From Oscillospiraceae bacterium (lineage in GTDB: Bacteria > Bacillota > Clostridia > Oscillospirales > Ruminococcaceae): a DNA stretch of 51,860 nt. The notes under the pieces are model-generated. The model made no database searches, was not told the origin of the DNA, and saw only the letters and a list, made by a program, of their open reading frames with translations. Positions 16,993 to 27,574 of this stretch are shown in pieces (positions within the stretch are counted from its first letter, which is position 1; each line of letters begins with the position of its first letter). A program made the translations under genes and the position numbers. The stretch covers positions 1 through 51,860 of the forward strand of contig JAAVIF010000014.1 in assembly GCA_014799365.1 (NCBI GenBank), in the 5' to 3' direction.

Positions 16993-19461
16993 ATGCTTCT
17001 TAACAAAAACTGGAAAATGCTTTACAACGGAGAAACCCTCCCATGCAAAGGCTTCCCCGTTTCAATGTATCAAACACTGCTGTCAAACGGCAAGATCGAC
17101 GATCCTTATTACGGCGAAAATCAGTATGAAGCATTGGAGCTTTGCCGAAACAGCTGCGAATTTACCTGCGAGTTTCAGCCCGAAGGGGAGCTGTTCACTA
17201 ACGACAAGGTATTTCTGCGCTTTTACGGCATCGACACCGTTGCGGAGGTATATTTAAATAACGACATTCTGTTTACCTCCGATAATATGTTTATTACCTA
17301 TGAATATGAGGTAAAGAGCCTGCTCAAAAGAGGCCTGAACACGATCAGAATTAAAATCTTTTCTCCGCTGACCTATGCCGAGGAAAAATTCAGGGAACGC
17401 CCCCTTTACGGCGTAGAGGGTACTATCCCGGGTTATCAGCATATACGGAAGGCACATTATATGTACGGCTGGGATTGGGGCATGCAGCTTCCCGACATGG
17501 GAATCTGGCGCGATGTTGAATTGGTGGGAAAATCCGTCTGCGAGATATGCGGAGCTTCCTACAAACAGGAATTTAAGGACAACTACAAAAAGCTTGTGCT
17601 TACCGTAACTCCCGAGCTTCGTCCCTTTGTTATAAAACCCGTACAACTGCTTACCGAAATAGAGCTGTCCGACGGAAGAAGCCTTGTTTCGAGAAAGCCC
17701 GTTCATCAGTGTGAAAAGCTTACCTTTGAGGTTGAAAACCCGCCACTGTGGAATGTAAGAGGATACGGAAGGCAGCCGCTTCAAAAGGTGCGCTTTACCC
17801 TGCTCGAAGACGACGAGGTAATAGACAGGCTGGAGGAAAAAATCGGATTCAGAGAGCTTACGGTAATAAACAACGAAAAAGACGGTAAATTCTGCTTTGT
17901 CTGCAACGGAACGGAAATTTTCGCCATGGGCGCGGACGTTATCCCCGAGGATCAGATACTGCCCCACATTACCGAAAAGCGTACCGAATACATGCTTAAG
18001 CAGTGCGTAAGAGCCAATTTCAACTGCATAAGGATATGGGGCGGCGGCGTATATCCTAACGACTACCTGTTAAGCCGCTGCGACGAATTGGGTCTGGTGC
18101 TGTGGCAGGACTTTATGTTTGCCTGCGCCGCCTACAAGCTTACTCCTCCCCTTGCCGCTTCGATCAAGACGGAGCTTAAATGCAATATAAAAAGGCTCCG
18201 CAATCACGCCTGCTTAGGTTTGTGGTGCGGAAACAACGAAATAGAAAGCATGTGGGAGGGCTGGGGCGTTCCGGAGGACGAGGAAGCAAAAAACGATTAC
18301 GTGGAGCTGTTTGAAAAAATAATCCCCGCCGCGCTGAAGGAATACGACCCCGACCGCTTTTACTGGCCCTCCTCCCCCTCATCGGGCGGCGGCTTGTACG
18401 GAGGGAAATGCTTTAAAGGCAGCTCGGACAACCACAGGGGCGATCAGCATTTCTGGGCGGTATGGCACAGCTTCAAGCCGCTTGAGGAATTCAGAAAATT
18501 TGACTTTCCTTTCTGCTCGGAATTCGGCTTCGAGTCCGTTCCCTCAATAAAAACAATAAACTCCTTTGCCGGAAAAAAGGACCTTGACCTATGCTCCCCC
18601 GTTATGGAGGCGCACCAAAAATGCACATTGGGCAACGAAAAGCTGCTGTTTTACGTGGCGCAAATGTGCCGTACCCCCAAAAGCTTTGAGGAAATGATCT
18701 ACGCCACTCAGCTCGTACAGGCGGAATCCATACGCCTCAACGTGGAACACATGCGCAGGCAAAGGGGCAAGTGCATGGGAAGCTTATACTGGCAGCTGAA
18801 TGACAGCAATCCCATTATTTCATGGTCGGCAGTAGATTATTTCGGCAGAGAAAAAGCACTTTACTATGTAACCAAGAGGTTTTACTCGCCTGTTTTGGTA
18901 TCCTGCCTTGAAGAAAACATAAACGACGTCCAACTTCATATTTCCAATGAAACCACCCAAAAAATAAAAGGCACTCTGAAATGGTCGCTCAGAAAAAACA
19001 GCGGCGGCAGAATAAGAAGCGGAGAATGCGAGACAGAGATCGATGCTCTTGCCTCCCGTCTCGGAGCTTCAATTGATCTATCCGAGGAGTTAGGCTCAAG
19101 GGAAAGCAAACGTTCCTGCTTTTTGGAATACAGCCTTATTGTCGGAGACAAAGAGCTTTCCAAAGGAACAACCATTTTTGTCAGACCCAAGGCCTTTGAA
19201 TTTTTGCCGCCCGATTTTTCCCTTACAATTGAAGAAACGAACAGAAGCTATATACTTAAGCTTAAAAGCAGAGCCTTTGCTAAAGGTGTTATGCTTGACT
19301 TAAAGGACTGCGACTGTGTTTTCTCGGATAACTTCTTTGATTTCAGCGGCAATTACACCGTTACCGTTGAAAAGGACAGTCTTACAAAGCCCTTGACGGC
19401 GGACGGATTCAGAAGAAGAATGGGAGTTATGAGCTGCTACGATTTGGGTATGAACAGGTAA
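16993..19461 (+). CDS. Beta-mannosidase (GH2)
   Basis: KAHYMYGWDWGMQLPDMGIWRDVEL, FNCIRIWGGGVYPNDYLLSRCDELGLVLWQDFMFACAAY, GLWCGNNEIE motifs; ATG at 16993 with GAAAGGAC. Confidence 0.92.
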   Translation: MLLNKNWKMLYNGETLPCKGFPVSMYQTLLSNGKIDDPYYGENQYEALELCRNSCEFTCEFQPEGELFTNDKVFLRFYGIDTVAEVYLNNDILFTSDNMFITYEYEVKSLLKRGLNTIRIKIFSPLTYAEEKFRERPLYGVEGTIPGYQHIRKAHYMYGWDWGMQLPDMGIWRDVELVGKSVCEICGASYKQEFKDNYKKLVLTVTPELRPFVIKPVQLLTEIELSDGRSLVSRKPVHQCEKLTFEVENPPLWNVRGYGRQPLQKVRFTLLEDDEVIDRLEEKIGFRELTVINNEKDGKFCFVCNGTEIFAMGADVIPEDQILPHITEKRTEYMLKQCVRANFNCIRIWGGGVYPNDYLLSRCDELGLVLWQDFMFACAAYKLTPPLAASIKTELKCNIKRLRNHACLGLWCGNNEIESMWEGWGVPEDEEAKNDYVELFEKIIPAALKEYDPDRFYWPSSPSSGGGLYGGKCFKGSSDNHRGDQHFWAVWHSFKPLEEFRKFDFPFCSEFGFESVPSIKTINSFAGKKDLDLCSPVMEAHQKCTLGNEKLLFYVAQMCRTPKSFEEMIYATQLVQAESIRLNVEHMRRQRGKCMGSLYWQLNDSNPIISWSAVDYFGREKALYYVTKRFYSPVLVSCLEENINDVQLHISNETTQKIKGTLKWSLRKNSGGRIRSGECETEIDALASRLGASIDLSEELGSRESKRSCFLEYSLIVGDKELSKGTTIFVRPKAFEFLPPDFSLTIEETNRSYILKLKSRAFAKGVMLDLKDCDCVFSDNFFDFSGNYTVTVEKDSLTKPLTADGFRRRMGVMSCYDLGMNR

Positions 19462-19488
19462 AAAAACTGATTATGCTTAACAAAAAAT

Positions 19489-19556
19489 AACAAGCCGTAA
19501 GCTTGCGGTCAATACTAAAGAAGCAATTAGTATAACTGCGAGCTTACGGCTTGTTT
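19489..19556. terminator. Long inverted repeat, probable bidirectional terminator
   Basis: AACAAGCCGTAAGCTTGCGGT...ACTGCGAGCTTACGGCTTGTT with inner TACTAA...TTAGTA stem, between convergent genes. Confidence 0.75.
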
Positions 19557-19561
19557 ATTAT

Positions 19562-19933
19562 TCAGCTCATCTTATCCCCGCGCTTAAAGCATCTCGCCAC
19601 AATAAGCCCGAAAACCACGGCCGCCGTAAGTCCCGCGGCTCCCGCCGTAAAGCCCCCGGTAAATGCGCCAAGCAGACCGTCCTCCTGAACGGCGGTTTTT
19701 ACTCCCTCGGCAAGAGCGTAGCCGAAACCCGTTAACGGCACTGTTGCCCCCGCTCCCGCGAAATCGACCAAGGGCTTGTAAACTCCGCAGCCGCCCAAAA
19801 CGACGCCTGCGATAACATATATAACAAGTATTCTTGCGGGCGTCAATTTTGTAAGATCGATCAGCAGCTGTCCTATAAGACAAAAGCCGCCGCCTATTAC
19901 AAACGCCCAAAAATATTCCATAAACATTTCCAT
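19562..19933 (-). CDS. spoVAE: Stage V sporulation protein AE
   Basis: FCLIGQLLIDLTKLTPARILVIYVIAGVVLGG..., PLTGFGYALAEG; adjacent to spoVAD. Confidence 0.9.
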   Translation of the reverse strand: MEMFMEYFWAFVIGGGFCLIGQLLIDLTKLTPARILVIYVIAGVVLGGCGVYKPLVDFAGAGATVPLTGFGYALAEGVKTAVQEDGLLGAFTGGFTAGAAGLTAAVVFGLIVARCFKRGDKMS

Positions 19934-19984
19934 AATGTTTTTCCTTTCCTGTTTCACAGCTTATACCATTTTAAAAAAAGTGTA

Positions 19985-20995
19985 TTAAAATGCGGAAATA
20001 TGCACCGCGTGGCTTATTCCGGGAATACTTTCCCCCTGCTGTACTATGGTGGGCGACATTAAAGCCCCTGTTGCGGCAAAGAGAACATTTTTCAAATTTC
20101 CCTTTGCGATTTCGGGAAGAATATGACCGCAAAGCACTGACGCACTGCACCCGCAGCCCGAGCCTCCCGCATGAACGTCCTGTTTTTTAAGGTCGTACAG
20201 CATTAAACCGCAGTCGTTGTGCTTGTCCGAAATATCCACGTTGTCCTTCTGAAACAGCTCTATCAAAATATCGCTGCCTACCTGACCCAAATCCCCCGTT
20301 AATATCAAATCAAAGGAATCCACACTTTGCTCGGTATTGGCAAGGTGCCGTGAGATAGTATCGTAAGCGGCGGTTGCCATTGCCGCGCCCATGTTGTTGG
20401 CGTCGGTAACGCCCATATCCTTGATTTTTCCCACCGTTACCGCTTTGACGTAGGGCGGCGCGCCGTGAGGAGAGACTATCGCGCAGCCCGCGGCGGTTGC
20501 CGTCCACTGAGCGGTAGGTGTGCGCTGGCCTCCGTAGTTTACGGGAAGCCGAAATTGCCTTTCGGCCGAACAAAAGTGAGATGATGTAACGGCGGCGGCG
20601 TTTATTGCGGTACCGCTGTCCACAAATATCGAAGCCAGCGACAGGCTTTCCGCCATGGTGGAGCATGCGCCGAACAATCCGAAAAAAGGTATGCTGGTGT
20701 CCCTCGCGCCGTAAGCGGAAGCAACGCACTGATTAAGCAGATCTCCGGCAAAAAGAAAATCTATATCGGTTTCGGAAAAATTGCCCTTGCTTAGGGCATT
20801 GGTAAAAGCATACTGCTGAAGCTTGCTTTCGCTTTTTTCCCAACTGTTTTCCCCGAGAGATACATCATCGGCTATATAATCAAAGCAGTTAGCCAAGGGT
20901 CCCTCTCCCTCTTTTTTACCTGCCGCCGCGGCGTAGGAAGCAATGCTGGGCGAAGTCGGCAAATTTATTGTGCCGTCTTTTATAAGATTGGACAT
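19985..20995 (-). CDS. spoVAD: Stage V sporulation protein AD
   Basis: Thiolase-like; DYIADDVSLGENSWEKSESKLQ, FGLFGACSTMAESL, GGSGCGCSA. Confidence 0.95.
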   Translation of the reverse strand: MSNLIKDGTINLPTSPSIASYAAAAGKKEGEGPLANCFDYIADDVSLGENSWEKSESKLQQYAFTNALSKGNFSETDIDFLFAGDLLNQCVASAYGARDTSIPFFGLFGACSTMAESLSLASIFVDSGTAINAAAVTSSHFCSAERQFRLPVNYGGQRTPTAQWTATAAGCAIVSPHGAPPYVKAVTVGKIKDMGVTDANNMGAAMATAAYDTISRHLANTEQSVDSFDLILTGDLGQVGSDILIELFQKDNVDISDKHNDCGLMLYDLKKQDVHAGGSGCGCSASVLCGHILPEIAKGNLKNVLFAATGALMSPTIVQQGESIPGISHAVHISAF

Positions 20996-21062
20996 TGTTT
21001 TTTCCTTTCCTTATGACACATGAGGAAAAATAATTTTTTACCTGCGCGGTTTGTGCCATAAT

Positions 21063-21509
21063 TTACTGCATTATCTGAAAAATATACAAAATAATTCCGT
21101 ACAGCACCGACGTAACGATTCCGTAAACGATAACGGGTCCCGCTATGATAAACATTTTTGCGGCGGTTCCTAAGATAAAGCCCTCGGTTTTAAACTCCAG
21201 AGCGGGAGACACCACCGAGTTTGCAAAGCCCGTAATGGGAACTAAGGTACCCGCCCCGCCGTGCTTCGCTATCTTATCATACAGCTTTAATCCGGTAAGC
21301 AATGCGCTGAAAAATATAAGCGTTATGGACGTTACCGAGCGGGCGTTCATTTCGGTCATTCCAAGGTAGGTATATAAATTAAAAAGAGCCTGTCCCAAGC
21401 AGCAGATCAAACCGCCTATAACAAACGCCTTAGGCAGAGTCAAATACAGCTTTGTGTTGGGTGAGTGCTTTTTGGTAAGCTCGTCATATTCCGTGTTAGT
21501 CATTTTCAT
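21063..21509 (-). CDS. spoVAC: Stage V sporulation protein AC
   Basis: Membrane protein AFVIGGLICCLGQALFNLYTYLG...GAGTLVPITGFANSVVSPALEFKTEG. Confidence 0.93.
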   Translation of the reverse strand: MKMTNTEYDELTKKHSPNTKLYLTLPKAFVIGGLICCLGQALFNLYTYLGMTEMNARSVTSITLIFFSALLTGLKLYDKIAKHGGAGTLVPITGFANSVVSPALEFKTEGFILGTAAKMFIIAGPVIVYGIVTSVLYGIILYIFQIMQ

Positions 21510-21587
21510 TGTTTTGCTTTCCTTTCTTAAATGTTTTATTTTAGTTTTTCTTGTTTTAAGTTAAATATTCAATATCGGATAAAAATA

Positions 21588-21989
21588 AAAGGGGCTGTAA
21601 AAATATTGTGCTCAGTGCCGCACGGACTTTTACGTTGTGCTAATTGCTTAGAATTGCGCTTTATATAATGCTTTTTTTGCCTGAAGCAGGCGGCACCGCT
21701 CCCGCGGGGGGCTTAAGGCGACACCAAAAGGGGGGAGACGGTTCTGTAAAAAAGCACTCGATTGTTTGTGCAAAAACAATGTTTTTTCTGTTATATTAAG
21801 CTTTTTTAAGAAAAAATTTTTTTCTTTGTGCTTTTTCACAGCCCCACTCTCCCCCCTTTAGGTTTCACCTTAAGAATCCCTTCCTTATCCCCCCTCTGTT
21901 ATGTAGTGCTGATTTGTTTGCTGGTTTCTCTTTGTAAAGTAGTCGGTTTTTGTTTAATTTTAAAGGGACTGTGTTTTTTACAGCCCCTT
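21588..21989. repeat. Nested inverted-repeat element
   Basis: Outer IR AAGGGGCTGTAAAAA/TTTTTACAGCCCCTT (15 bp perfect); inner ~46-nt imperfect IR 21712-21757 vs 21828-21874. Confidence 0.7.
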
Positions 21990-22082
21990 CAAATCAATAT
22001 TTTTTCCGAAAAAAAGCCTATCTGTAATGCTGATTTCCGGTCATAGTATAAACAAATATTGCTGCCGATCGAAAATTAGCGT

Positions 22083-23040
22083 TTAGCCCTTATTCACCCT
22101 ATACAAATGATACATATCTCCTCCTTGATTTTTTCTGTAATAAAAATCGGCGACCAATTCAAAGTCATGTTCGAGAAGCTTCGTTAAAACAAATTCGATA
22201 CCTTTTTTGTTTTCCGATACATATTCTCCGTTCTCATGACTCGTTATAGTCTCAAAAATCAGATATGCCGATTCGGCACCTATCCCGTTCTCGTTTATTA
22301 TGCGAATCAGAGAGTCATAAAGCGCGTGAGCGGGATAAACCTTATCTGAGCTTAAAAAACGGTGCAAACAGATGTATGATGCGCTCCCGATCGGGTATAT
22401 AGTAAAATGTTCCGCCGTCTGCGGCGTTCGAAATAATGTGGTTAACTTCGGGCGAATTAAGGCTTATACCAAAATACCCGTTTTCGTTCAATGTGTTGTT
22501 CATTACTGTTAAAGCCATAAGTACCGCGGCAGCCGTCTGAAAACAATATTTACGAATTTTAAATCGGCTTGTAAGCTTTTTGATAAGGAAGCAGATCGGC
22601 AAGCAGTGTTTTATCGTAATACGCGAACCCCGTAAAATCCTGTAAAAGATATGTGAGCAAATAGCGTCCGACCAAAAAGCTTGTCAGTCCGTTAACCGTA
22701 GTGTCGGTATAACACCCTTGAGTAAGATGAATAACGGCCGCGGGAAAAGCAAGTATTGCCGCGCCAACAGAAGCAAGCACCGTAAAAGCGTATATCAAAA
22801 GCTGTTTTATCTTCTTTTTAAACAACAGGTAAATACAAACCGACGCGGTTATAAAAAACGAAAATGAGAAAAAGCAGCGCAAGCACGTTTTTTCATGGTT
22901 GTTTGAAAGTGAGTGGGACCAAATCTCGTCAATATGAAAATCTTTTTTCTTCACAAATCAATAACATTACACGATCGCAAATAATAATCAACAGTAAAAT
23001 TATATGTTTTGCGGTTGTGCCGGTTTGTTTTCATCATTTT
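22083..23040 (-). pseudogene. Decayed polytopic membrane glycosyltransferase-like gene (GT39/PMT-type)
   Basis: Consecutive fragments in different frames: hydrophobic HIILLLLIIICDRVMLLI, then HIDEIWSHSLSNN..., then NAADGGTFYYIPDRERIIHLFAPF, then LSSDKVYPAHALYDSLIRII; frame changes coincide with A-runs. Confidence 0.75.
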
Positions 23041-23081
23041 AATTTTCTTATCCTTTTCGCAAATAAAAATCAAGCTGTTCT

Positions 23082-24050
23082 TTAATGTTCTTTATCCGGA
23101 GTTCCCTTTTTCTCCCTGCGGGATTTTCTTTTAATAAACATCGGTCGTCTCTTTGATTCGGAATATGTTTTGGAAACATAAAGTCCCACAATCCCGATAC
23201 AGAAAAGCTGTATCCCCGCCACAAAGAAAATTATACAGGCCAAGGACGGCCAGCCGCTGACAGGATCGCCGAATATCAGCTTGCGTACAATAATAAGAAT
23301 TATGAGCAGCAATGATATAAAACAAAAAAGCAGGCCGATAAACAGCGTTATCGACAGCGGCTTTGCGGAAAAGGCTATTATCCCGTCCACCGCATAAACA
23401 AACAGCTTGAAAAACGACCATTTTGTCTTTCCCGCGATACGCTCGATATTTTCGTATTCAAGCCACTTTTTTTTAAATCCCACCCAAGCAAATATTCCCT
23501 TTGAAAAACGGTTTCGTTCCGAAACAGCCAGAATCGCGTCGGTCATTTCGCGGCTCATAACACGAAAATCCCTCGCGCCGTCCATAAGCTGTACATCGGA
23601 AAGTCGATTCATTATCCTATAAAAGCATCTTGCAAAAAAAGAACGGATTGGAGGTTCACCCTGTCTTGAAACACGTCTTGTTGCCACACAGTCGCACTCG
23701 CCCGATATTACTGACTTAACCATTTCGGGAAGCATAGACGGCGGATCCTGCAAATCCACATCAATGATTGCCGTTAGATCACCCGCCGCTTCAAGCAGCC
23801 CCGCATACATAGCCGCTTCTTTTCCAAAATTTCTTGACAGCTCGACAAGCTTAACCACCGAATCAATATCCTGAAGTTCGTAAACCTTTTGGACGGTTTT
23901 GTCTGACGAACCGTCGTCCACAAATATTATTTCGGTTTTAACGCCCAGTTCCAAAAGCTTCTCATATTGATCAGTCACTGCTTTGTAAAACAAAGGGATA
24001 TTCTCTTCTTCATTATAGCACGGAACTACCAATGACAGCAGATGCTCCAA
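23082..24050 (-). CDS. GT2 family glycosyltransferase (GtrB/DPM1-like polyprenyl-phosphate glycosyltransferase)
   Basis: LSLVVPCYNEEENIPLFYKAV, IIFVDDGSSD, DVDLQDPP, two C-terminal TM helices. Confidence 0.92.
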   Translation of the reverse strand: MEHLLSLVVPCYNEEENIPLFYKAVTDQYEKLLELGVKTEIIFVDDGSSDKTVQKVYELQDIDSVVKLVELSRNFGKEAAMYAGLLEAAGDLTAIIDVDLQDPPSMLPEMVKSVISGECDCVATRRVSRQGEPPIRSFFARCFYRIMNRLSDVQLMDGARDFRVMSREMTDAILAVSERNRFSKGIFAWVGFKKKWLEYENIERIAGKTKWSFFKLFVYAVDGIIAFSAKPLSITLFIGLLFCFISLLLIILIIVRKLIFGDPVSGWPSLACIIFFVAGIQLFCIGIVGLYVSKTYSESKRRPMFIKRKSRREKKGTPDKEH

Positions 24051-24160
24051 TATAATCACCACTTTTCAGAAAAACAATAAAGTAATAATATATCTTGTCC
24101 ATATATTTTATTATTATACCAATTTTTATATGTTATGTCAATTGGCAATGTAAAAATATA

Positions 24161-24248
24161 ATACTAATTCATATTATACCGACCTTCATCTACTACCAAT
24201 CCCTTTTTAAACTGATGTAATACCCACAGTTTAAAAAGGGATTAGTAT
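24161..24248. repeat. Palindromic element with ATACTAAT...ATTAGTAT ends
   Basis: AATCCCTTTTTAAACTG (24198-24214) perfect IR with 24227-24243; 8-bp complementary termini. Confidence 0.65.
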
Positions 24249-24271
24249 AAATGCGGCATCCATAAAAAACA

Positions 24272-24304
24272 AAAACAGATTGCCGATTCTCGGCAATCTG
24301 TTTT
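24272..24304 (-). terminator. Terminator of ribosomal protein operon
   Basis: AACAGATTGCCGA-TTC-TCGGCAATCTGTT flanked by A/T runs. Confidence 0.85.
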
Positions 24305-24327
24305 CACTATCATTAATCTAAACCAAT

Positions 24328-24660
24328 TTAAACCAACTCAATAATGGCCATCTCAGCCGCGTCGCCGCGACGGGGACCTACCTTTATGATTCTGGTATAT
24401 CCGCCGTTAACGTCCTTATACTTGGGAGAAATTTCGTCAAACAGCTTTTTGCTGACTTCCTCCTTTGTAATGTAAGCGAATACCTGGCGTTTGCTGTGCA
24501 GATCCTCGTTCTTGCCGAGGGTGATCATCTTCTCAGCTTCGCTTCTTACTTCCTTTGCTCTTGTTACCGTGGTTTCGATCTTGCCGTTTTCAAGCAGGAA
24601 CGTTACCATAGCTCTGAGCATTGCTTTTCTATGATCGCTGGTTCTTCCCAGTTTTCTCAT
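24328..24660 (-). CDS. rplQ: 50S ribosomal protein L17
   Basis: [18 protein letters not shown]. Confidence 0.98.
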   Translation of the reverse strand: MRKLGRTSDHRKAMLRAMVTFLLENGKIETTVTRAKEVRSEAEKMITLGKNEDLHSKRQVFAYITKEEVSKKLFDEISPKYKDVNGGYTRIIKVGPRRGDAAEMAIIELV

Positions 24661-24730
24661 TGGCTTATACTCCTTTCTGTACAGAGTTCGCCTTCGGCAG
24701 ATTTAAACGCCGCCGAAAGCATTACAAGTC

Positions 24731-25687
24731 TTATTCCTCGGGCTCCGCAAGGTCAAAGCCCAAAGAATTAAGCTTTGCTCTTACCTCGTCAAAGGACTTT
24801 TTGCCTAAGTTGCGTACCTTCATCATTTCCTCGGGCGACTTGGTTATAAGATCGTCAACGGTGTTGATGTTAGCACGCTTCAGGCAGTTGAAGGAACGTA
24901 CCGAAAGCTCCAAGTCCTCGATAGTCATTTCGAGTATCTTGTCCTTGCTCTTGTCGTCCTTTTCAACCATAAGCTCAGGCTGGTTGGCTTCGTCGGAAAG
25001 CTCCACAAATAACTGCAGATGCTCGCAAAGTACCTTTGCGGCGTAGCTTACCGCTTCCTTGGCGGAAATGGTTCCGTCAGTCCATACCTCGATGATAAGC
25101 TTATCAAAGTCGGTGCGCTGTCCGACACGAGTATTTTCAACAGAATAATTTACCTTAAGAACAGGTGTGTAAATGCTGTCGACCGCAATCACGCCGATTG
25201 GGGGCTGTACCATTTTAGACTTGTTCTTTTCAGCACTTACATAACCTCTGCCTCTGTCAAAAGTAAGCTCCATATAGAGCTTTGCGCCTGCTGTAAGGGT
25301 AGCGATGTGCATACCGGGATCGAGAATTTCGATCTCGCTGTCGGTTTTGATGTCGCCCGCCAATACCTCGCATTCGCCGTTTGCTTCAATGTATACCGTC
25401 TTGGGGCTTTCGCCGTACATCTTAGCTATTAAACCTTTAATATTCAGAATTATCTCGGTTACGTCTTCTTTAACTCCGGGGATAGTGGAAAATTCATGCT
25501 GTACCCCGTCGATCTTAACGCTTGTAACCGCAACTCCGGGCAATGAGGAGAGCAATACACGTCTCAGGCTGTTGCCCAGCGTGTTGCCGAAACCGCATTC
25601 CAACGGCTCTAAGGTAAACATTCCGTATTTACCGTCGGGCTTGAGCTTTACGGTTTCTATTTCCGGCTTTTCAATTTTTTCAAGCAT
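24731..25687 (-). CDS. rpoA: RNA polymerase alpha subunit
   Basis: [25 protein letters not shown]-terminal [14 protein letters not shown]. Confidence 0.98.
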   Translation of the reverse strand: MLEKIEKPEIETVKLKPDGKYGMFTLEPLECGFGNTLGNSLRRVLLSSLPGVAVTSVKIDGVQHEFSTIPGVKEDVTEIILNIKGLIAKMYGESPKTVYIEANGECEVLAGDIKTDSEIEILDPGMHIATLTAGAKLYMELTFDRGRGYVSAEKNKSKMVQPPIGVIAVDSIYTPVLKVNYSVENTRVGQRTDFDKLIIEVWTDGTISAKEAVSYAAKVLCEHLQLFVELSDEANQPELMVEKDDKSKDKILEMTIEDLELSVRSFNCLKRANINTVDDLITKSPEEMMKVRNLGKKSFDEVRAKLNSLGFDLAEPEE

Positions 25688-25896
25688 TCTGTAACCCTCC
25701 TGATAGTAGTATTATACGACAGCCTCGTTCAATTGTCTTGCTAAGGGGGAATCCTACCTATGGGCAGAAAATATCGGGCATTTTATCACCCCGATTAATT
25801 TTAAATTACGATAAAGACTTATTGTAAATTAAAAATAACCGCACCACTGTTTCGTTCTTCCCAAACTTCAAATAACAGCCTATGAAATTTAAGCTA

Positions 25897-26493
25897 TTAT
25901 TTAGAATACAATTCGATTACGAGCTGCTCTTCGATCTCGAAGTCGAGCTCATCTCTCTGAGGAAGACGTGTAACAACCGCGCTGGACGCTTCCTTGTTTA
26001 CATCCAGCCAAACAGGAATAAGTCTGCCGTTTGTAGCTTCCGCAATCTGAGCAAACTTGGGGCTCTTCTTGCTTTTCTCCGAAAGAGCTATAACGTCGCC
26101 TGCTTTAACTCTGTAAGAGGGAATGTCCACTCTCTTGCCGTTTACGGTGAAATGACCGTGACCAACAAGCTGACGCGACTCGCGGCGGGTAATTGCAAGA
26201 CCCATTCTGAATACAACATTGTCAAGACGGGATTCGAGGAGCTTTATGAGGTTTTCACCTGCAACGCCCTCTTCCTTGATAGCCATTTCATAATAATGAT
26301 GGAACTGCTTTTCAAGAACGCCGTAAATGAATTTCAGCTTCTGCTTTTCCTTAAGCTGCATTCCGTATTCGGAAACCTTCTTGCGGGGATTTCCGTTGCC
26401 TTTTCTGTTGGTTTCCTTGCTGTATCCCAAAACTGCGGGGCTTATTCCCAGTGCTTTGCATCTCTTAAGCACAGGTGTTCTATCTACTGCCAT
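25897..26493 (-). CDS. rpsD: 30S ribosomal protein S4
   Basis: ESRLDNVVFRMGLAITRRESRQLVGHGHFTVNGKRVDIPSY. Confidence 0.98.
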   Translation of the reverse strand: MAVDRTPVLKRCKALGISPAVLGYSKETNRKGNGNPRKKVSEYGMQLKEKQKLKFIYGVLEKQFHHYYEMAIKEEGVAGENLIKLLESRLDNVVFRMGLAITRRESRQLVGHGHFTVNGKRVDIPSYRVKAGDVIALSEKSKKSPKFAQIAEATNGRLIPVWLDVNKEASSAVVTRLPQRDELDFEIEEQLVIELYSK

Positions 26494-26603
26494 TGTAATA
26501 TATCCTTTCTTTCAAGGAATACCGAAAATCGGTTTTCCCTACGTTTTTTAATGTTATATCGGAGCTTTTTCTCCGACGCCGAGCAACGACGCTCGGATAG
26601 CGA

Positions 26604-27008
26604 CTATACGCGTCTTCTCTTGGGAGGACGGCAGCCGTTGTGAGGAATGGGGGTTACGTCTTTGATCATCTTTACTTCAAGACCTGCTGCGGAAAGTGCT
26701 CTGATAGCCGCTTCACGTCCTGCGCCGGGTCCCTTTACGTATACCTCGACGGTTTTGAGGCCGTGAACCATAGCTGCCTTAGCCGCTGTTTCAGCCGCCG
26801 ACTGTGCTGCAAAAGGAGTGGACTTTCTGTTGCCTCTGAAACCAAGTCCGCCTGCGCTTGCCCATGAAAGGGTGTTGCCCTGAAGGTCGGTGATAGTAAC
26901 GATTGTATTGTTAAAAGTGGACTGGATATGAGCCGAGCCGTTTTCGATGTTCTTGCGGTCGCGGCGGCGAAGTCCTGCCTTTTTAACATTAGCTTTGTTG
27001 CCTGCCAT
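26604..27008 (-). CDS. rpsK: 30S ribosomal protein S11
   Basis: [20 protein letters not shown]...[12 protein letters not shown]. Confidence 0.98.
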   Translation of the reverse strand: MAGNKANVKKAGLRRRDRKNIENGSAHIQSTFNNTIVTITDLQGNTLSWASAGGLGFRGNRKSTPFAAQSAAETAAKAAMVHGLKTVEVYVKGPGAGREAAIRALSAAGLEVKMIKDVTPIPHNGCRPPKRRRV

Positions 27009-27032
27009 GTATTAGCTTCCTTTCTGTAATAA

Positions 27033-27401
27033 TTACTTCTTCTTGTTAGCGATGGTCTTTGCGGGTCCCTTGCGGGTTCTCGCGTTTGTCTTGGTTCTCT
27101 GACCTCTTACGGGGAGACCCTTGCGATGACGAACGCCGCGGTAGCAGTTGATTTCAACCAAACGCTTGATGTTTAACGCAACCTCACGGCGAAGGTCGCC
27201 TTCTACGCGGTAGTTGGCGTCAATGACCTCACGGATCTTTGCTTCCTGATCCTCGGTCAGATCCTTAACACGAATGTTAGGGTCAACGCCTGCCGCTGCG
27301 AGAATGTCATTTGCGGATTTTCTGCCGATACCGTATACGTAGGTCAAGCCGATCTCAACACGCTTTTCCTTAGGCAGATCCACACCAGCAATTCTTGCCA
27401 T
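27033..27401 (-). CDS. rpsM: 30S ribosomal protein S13
   Basis: [26 protein letters not shown]. Confidence 0.98.
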   Translation of the reverse strand: MARIAGVDLPKEKRVEIGLTYVYGIGRKSANDILAAAGVDPNIRVKDLTEDQEAKIREVIDANYRVEGDLRREVALNIKRLVEINCYRGVRHRKGLPVRGQRTKTNARTRKGPAKTIANKKK

Positions 27402-27460
27402 ACTTTAAACCTTTCCTTTCCAATGAAGGAGCTTTCTCCTTCGTTTACATTAAGGGCAGC

Positions 27461-27574
27461 TTAGCCCTGTCTTTGTTTATGCTTGGGGTCCTTGCAGATT
27501 ACCATGACCCTGCCCTTGCGCTTAATTACCTTGCACTTGTCGCACATAGGTTTTACTGAAGGTCTTACTTTCAT
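27461..27574 (-). CDS. rpmJ: 50S ribosomal protein L36 (zinc-binding form)
   Basis: Translated by hand (absent from ORF track): [37 protein letters not shown]. Confidence 0.97.
   Translation of the reverse strand: MKVRPSVKPMCDKCKVIKRKGRVMVICKDPKHKQRQG

Noticed and set aside
25882-26643. 253-aa plus-strand ORF antisense to rpsD
   Set aside because: Fully overlaps confidently assigned rpsD/rpsK; no recognisable protein features.
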